NCBI GenBank assembly: GCA_009918225.1
Contig: RGEP01000077.1
Location: forward strand, 1 to 8,011
Direction: 5' to 3'
Length of the DNA stretch: 8,011 nt
Source of the DNA: Betaproteobacteria bacterium
GTDB taxonomy: Bacteria > Pseudomonadota > Gammaproteobacteria > Burkholderiales > Burkholderiaceae_C
Shown: piece after piece, positions 6,178 to 8,011 of the stretch
Position numbering within the stretch: position 1 is the stretch's first letter
How the letters are laid out: every line of letters begins with the position of its first letter
Notes under the pieces: model-generated
The model's database searches: none
What the model saw: the letters and a program-made list of their open reading frames with translations, nothing else
Told to the model about the DNA's origin: nothing
Made by a program: the position numbers and the translations under genes

Positions 6178-6990
6178 TCACGCGGCTGTCCAACCGCCGT
6201 CCACCATCAGCGCCGTACCCGTGATCAAGGCCGCTGCAGGAGAGGCCAAGAACACCACCGCCCCCATCACATCTTCAACCGCACCGATGCGGCCCAGGGC
6301 GATACGCGAGCGCACGAAATCTGCAAAGCCGGGGTCTTGCAGCATGGGCTCGGTCATGGCGGTACGGATGAACGTGGGGCACAAGGTGTTCACCCGAATG
6401 CCGTGCGGGCCCAACTCCCAGGCCAAGGCCTTGGTGAGGCCTTCCACTGCATGCTTGCTGGCGCAGTACACGGTTCGCTTGGGGCCGCCCACATGCCCCA
6501 TCTGAGAAGACACCGTGATGATGGCGCCGCCCTGCCCGCGGTCGATCATGTGGCGCGCAGCCTCGCGCGCGAGGTAGAAAGCCGCGTGGACATTGAGGTC
6601 CATCACCGCATGCAGGTCTTGGTCGAGCGTGTCGGTGATCAGGGCAGGTCGGTTGGTGCCGGCGCTGTTGACCAGAATATCCAGTGCACCCAACGACTGC
6701 ACGGCCTTGGTCACCGCCGCGCTATCGGTCACATCCAACACCAGGGCATGCGCCTGCCCACCTTCGTTGACGATACCCTGAGCCACGGCGTGCACTTCGG
6801 TCGCCGAGCGCGCCGCCACCCACACCTGCGCCCCGGCCTGGGCCAAGGCCTGTGCACAGGCTGCTCCGATGCCCCGCCCTGCGCCCGTGACCAGCGCCCT
6901 TTGGCCGTCCAGCCTAAAGCTGGGCAAGCGCGGAACGCCAGCGGCGACTGAGCCCGCTGCAGCGCCCTGTGCACTGGTCGGTGTGCTCAC
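6178..6990 (-). CDS. Short-chain dehydrogenase/reductase (SDR)
   Basis: A 270-residue classical SDR that would oxidise or reduce a hydroxyl/keto group with NAD(P). The cofactor motif TGAGRGIG is at 35-42, LDV with D86 contacts adenine, NSAG (108-111) replaces the usual NNAG, and the catalytic set is N133, S162, Y175 and K179 (YCASK). PTFIRT (205-210) and the C-terminal TGTALMVDGGW are typical of FabG-like members. AAR at 59-61, after the second strand, has no acidic residue, so NADP use is possible but unproven. The GTG at 6990 overlaps the stop of the histidinol-dehydrogenase-like gene by 4 nt (GTGA), which is why I chose it. The extra N-terminal tail of about 25 residues is low-complexity, and an upstream GTG at 7014 cannot be excluded. 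It probably works on the same substrate series as the neighbouring dehydrogenase. Confidence 0.93.
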   Translation of the reverse strand: MSTPTSAQGAAAGSVAAGVPRLPSFRLDGQRALVTGAGRGIGAACAQALAQAGAQVWVAARSATEVHAVAQGIVNEGGQAHALVLDVTDSAAVTKAVQSLGALDILVNSAGTNRPALITDTLDQDLHAVMDLNVHAAFYLAREAARHMIDRGQGGAIITVSSQMGHVGGPKRTVYCASKHAVEGLTKALAWELGPHGIRVNTLCPTFIRTAMTEPMLQDPGFADFVRSRIALGRIGAVEDVMGAVVFLASPAAALITGTALMVDGGWTAA

Positions 6991-8011
6991 TCTGCGGACA
7001 CCGGTTGGTACCACGCCACCTCACGCTTGCCGTAGCGGCGCACGCGGATATTGGCCTGCTCGCCGTGGCCGGCGAAGTTTTCCATATGGCAAAGGCGAGA
7101 GCAGTAAGCCCCGATCTCAGCGCTGGCTTCGTCGGTCAGCACCCGCTGGTAGGTGCAGGTCTTGAGAAACTTGCCCACCCACAGGCCGCCGGTGTAGCGC
7201 GCATTGCGGTTGGTGGGCAGGGTGTGGTTGGTGCCGATGACCTTGTCCCCAAAGCTCACATTGGTGCGCGGGCCCAAGAACAAGGCGCCATAGTTGGTCA
7301 TGCGACGCAGGAAGAGGTCGGGATCGGCCGTCATCACCTGCACATGCTCAAAGGCCAAGTCATCGGCCACCTGGATCATCTCGTCGATGGTGTCGCACAC
7401 AATCACCTGCCCATGGTCGTTCCAGGCCTTGCGCGCAATCTCGGCGGTGGGCAGGATGCCCAGCTGCCGTTCGACTTCGGCCAGGGTTTCGCGCGCCAGC
7501 TGTTCGCTGTTGGTCAGCAGCACCGCCGGCGATGTGGGTCCGTGCTCGGCCTGGCCCAAAAGGTCCACCGCGCACATCTCGCCGTCAACCGACTCGTCGG
7601 CGATCACCAAGGTTTCAGTGGGGCCTGCAAACAGGTCAATACCCACCCGGCCATACAGCTGCCGCTTGGCTTCGGCCACGTATTGGTTGCCCGGGCCTAC
7701 CAACATGTCCACCGCCTTGATCGACCCGGTGCCAATGGCCATCGCGGCCACAGCCTGCACGCCACCCAGCACCAGAATCTCGTCGGCACCCGCCATGTGC
7801 ATGGCCGCCACGATGGCCGGATGCGGCTGCCCCTGATACGGCGGCGCAGTGGCGATCACACGCGGCACGCCGGCCACCTTGGCGGTCAGCACGCTCATGT
7901 GGGCAGAGGCGATCAGCGGGTACTTGCCCCCCGGGATGTAGCAGCCCACGTTGTTAACGGGAATGTGGGTGTGCCCCAACACCACGCCCGGGCGGGTTTC
8001 CACCTCCACGT
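6987..8011 (-). CDS. Histidinol-dehydrogenase-family oxidoreductase (HpsN-like; 5' end outside window)
   Basis: 341 codons at most are visible; family members are about 430 residues, so about 90 N-terminal residues lie beyond the right edge. Counting from the codon at 8007-8009, the zinc ligands of histidinol dehydrogenase are all present: Q153 and H156 in LGQAEHG, D255 in SFGDKV, and H315 in FAGHGEQ. The catalytic pair is E221-H222 in AFEHVQV. GCYIPGGKYP, LVGPGNQYV and NHTLPT are also family hallmarks. No histidine-biosynthesis neighbour is seen. The SDR partner, the LacI regulator and the segment RYTGGLWVGKFLKTCTYQR instead suggest the catabolic branch typified by HpsN (sulfopropanediol 3-dehydrogenase), which oxidises a primary alcohol to a carboxylate with two NAD+. 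The actual substrate is unknown; no sulfolyase gene is visible here, so a sulfonate is not specifically supported. Its TGA overlaps the SDR GTG start. Confidence 0.9.
   Translation of the reverse strand, partial: VEVETRPGVVLGHTHIPVNNVGCYIPGGKYPLIASAHMSVLTAKVAGVPRVIATAPPYQGQPHPAIVAAMHMAGADEILVLGGVQAVAAMAIGTGSIKAVDMLVGPGNQYVAEAKRQLYGRVGIDLFAGPTETLVIADESVDGEMCAVDLLGQAEHGPTSPAVLLTNSEQLARETLAEVERQLGILPTAEIARKAWNDHGQVIVCDTIDEMIQVADDLAFEHVQVMTADPDLFLRRMTNYGALFLGPRTNVSFGDKVIGTNHTLPTNRNARYTGGLWVGKFLKTCTYQRVLTDEASAEIGAYCSRLCHMENFAGHGEQANIRVRRYGKREVAWYQPVSAE

Overview
This is a GC-rich window of about 8 kb. Every gene I can support lies on the minus strand, and all eight read in the same direction with tight spacing, so it looks like one catabolic operon or two closely linked transcripts. 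The composition, the protein flavour and the combination of a HpsN-like histidinol-dehydrogenase homologue, an SDR, an HpcH/HpaI aldolase and a TonB-dependent receptor suggest a Gram-negative betaproteobacterium, probably Burkholderiales (Comamonadaceae-like). That placement is inference; no rRNA or other marker gene is present.

Layout in the direction of transcription, from the right edge to the left: (1) a histidinol-dehydrogenase-family enzyme, 5' end outside the window (6987-8011); (2) an SDR oxidoreductase whose GTG overlaps the previous stop by 4 nt (6178-6990); (3) a LacI-family repressor embedded in the operon (5105-6169); (4) a protein with two tandem NTF2/SnoaL-like domains (4126-5091); (5) an alpha/beta hydrolase with Ser-Asp-His triad (3294-4067); (6) a bicupin protein whose ATG overlaps the hydrolase stop as ATGA (2164-3297); (7) an HpcH/HpaI-family class II pyruvate aldolase (1315-2124); (8) after a 167-bp intergenic region carrying operator-like DNA, a TonB-dependent outer-membrane receptor whose 3' end is outside the window (1-1147). 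No gap exceeds 167 bp, and I see no mobile element, CRISPR array, tRNA or rRNA.

Read together, the genes look like an uptake and degradation module for an unidentified small organic molecule. The receptor would bring it across the outer membrane. The hydrolase would open an ester, lactone or C-C bond. The two NAD(P)-dependent dehydrogenases would oxidise hydroxyl groups, one possibly an alcohol to a carboxylate in two steps. The NTF2-like and cupin proteins would do an isomerisation, hydration or oxygenation step. The aldolase would release pyruvate or a similar 2-oxo acid. The substrate and the order of steps cannot be read from the sequence.

The most interesting regulatory signal is a LacI-type operator-like sequence (TTGCATACGCTTGCA on the minus strand, centred on a CpG) in the receptor promoter region at 1232-1246. 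A near-identical copy (TTGCATGCGTTTGCA) lies inside the hydrolase gene at 3531-3545. Both are good candidate sites for the LacI-family protein encoded in the same operon.
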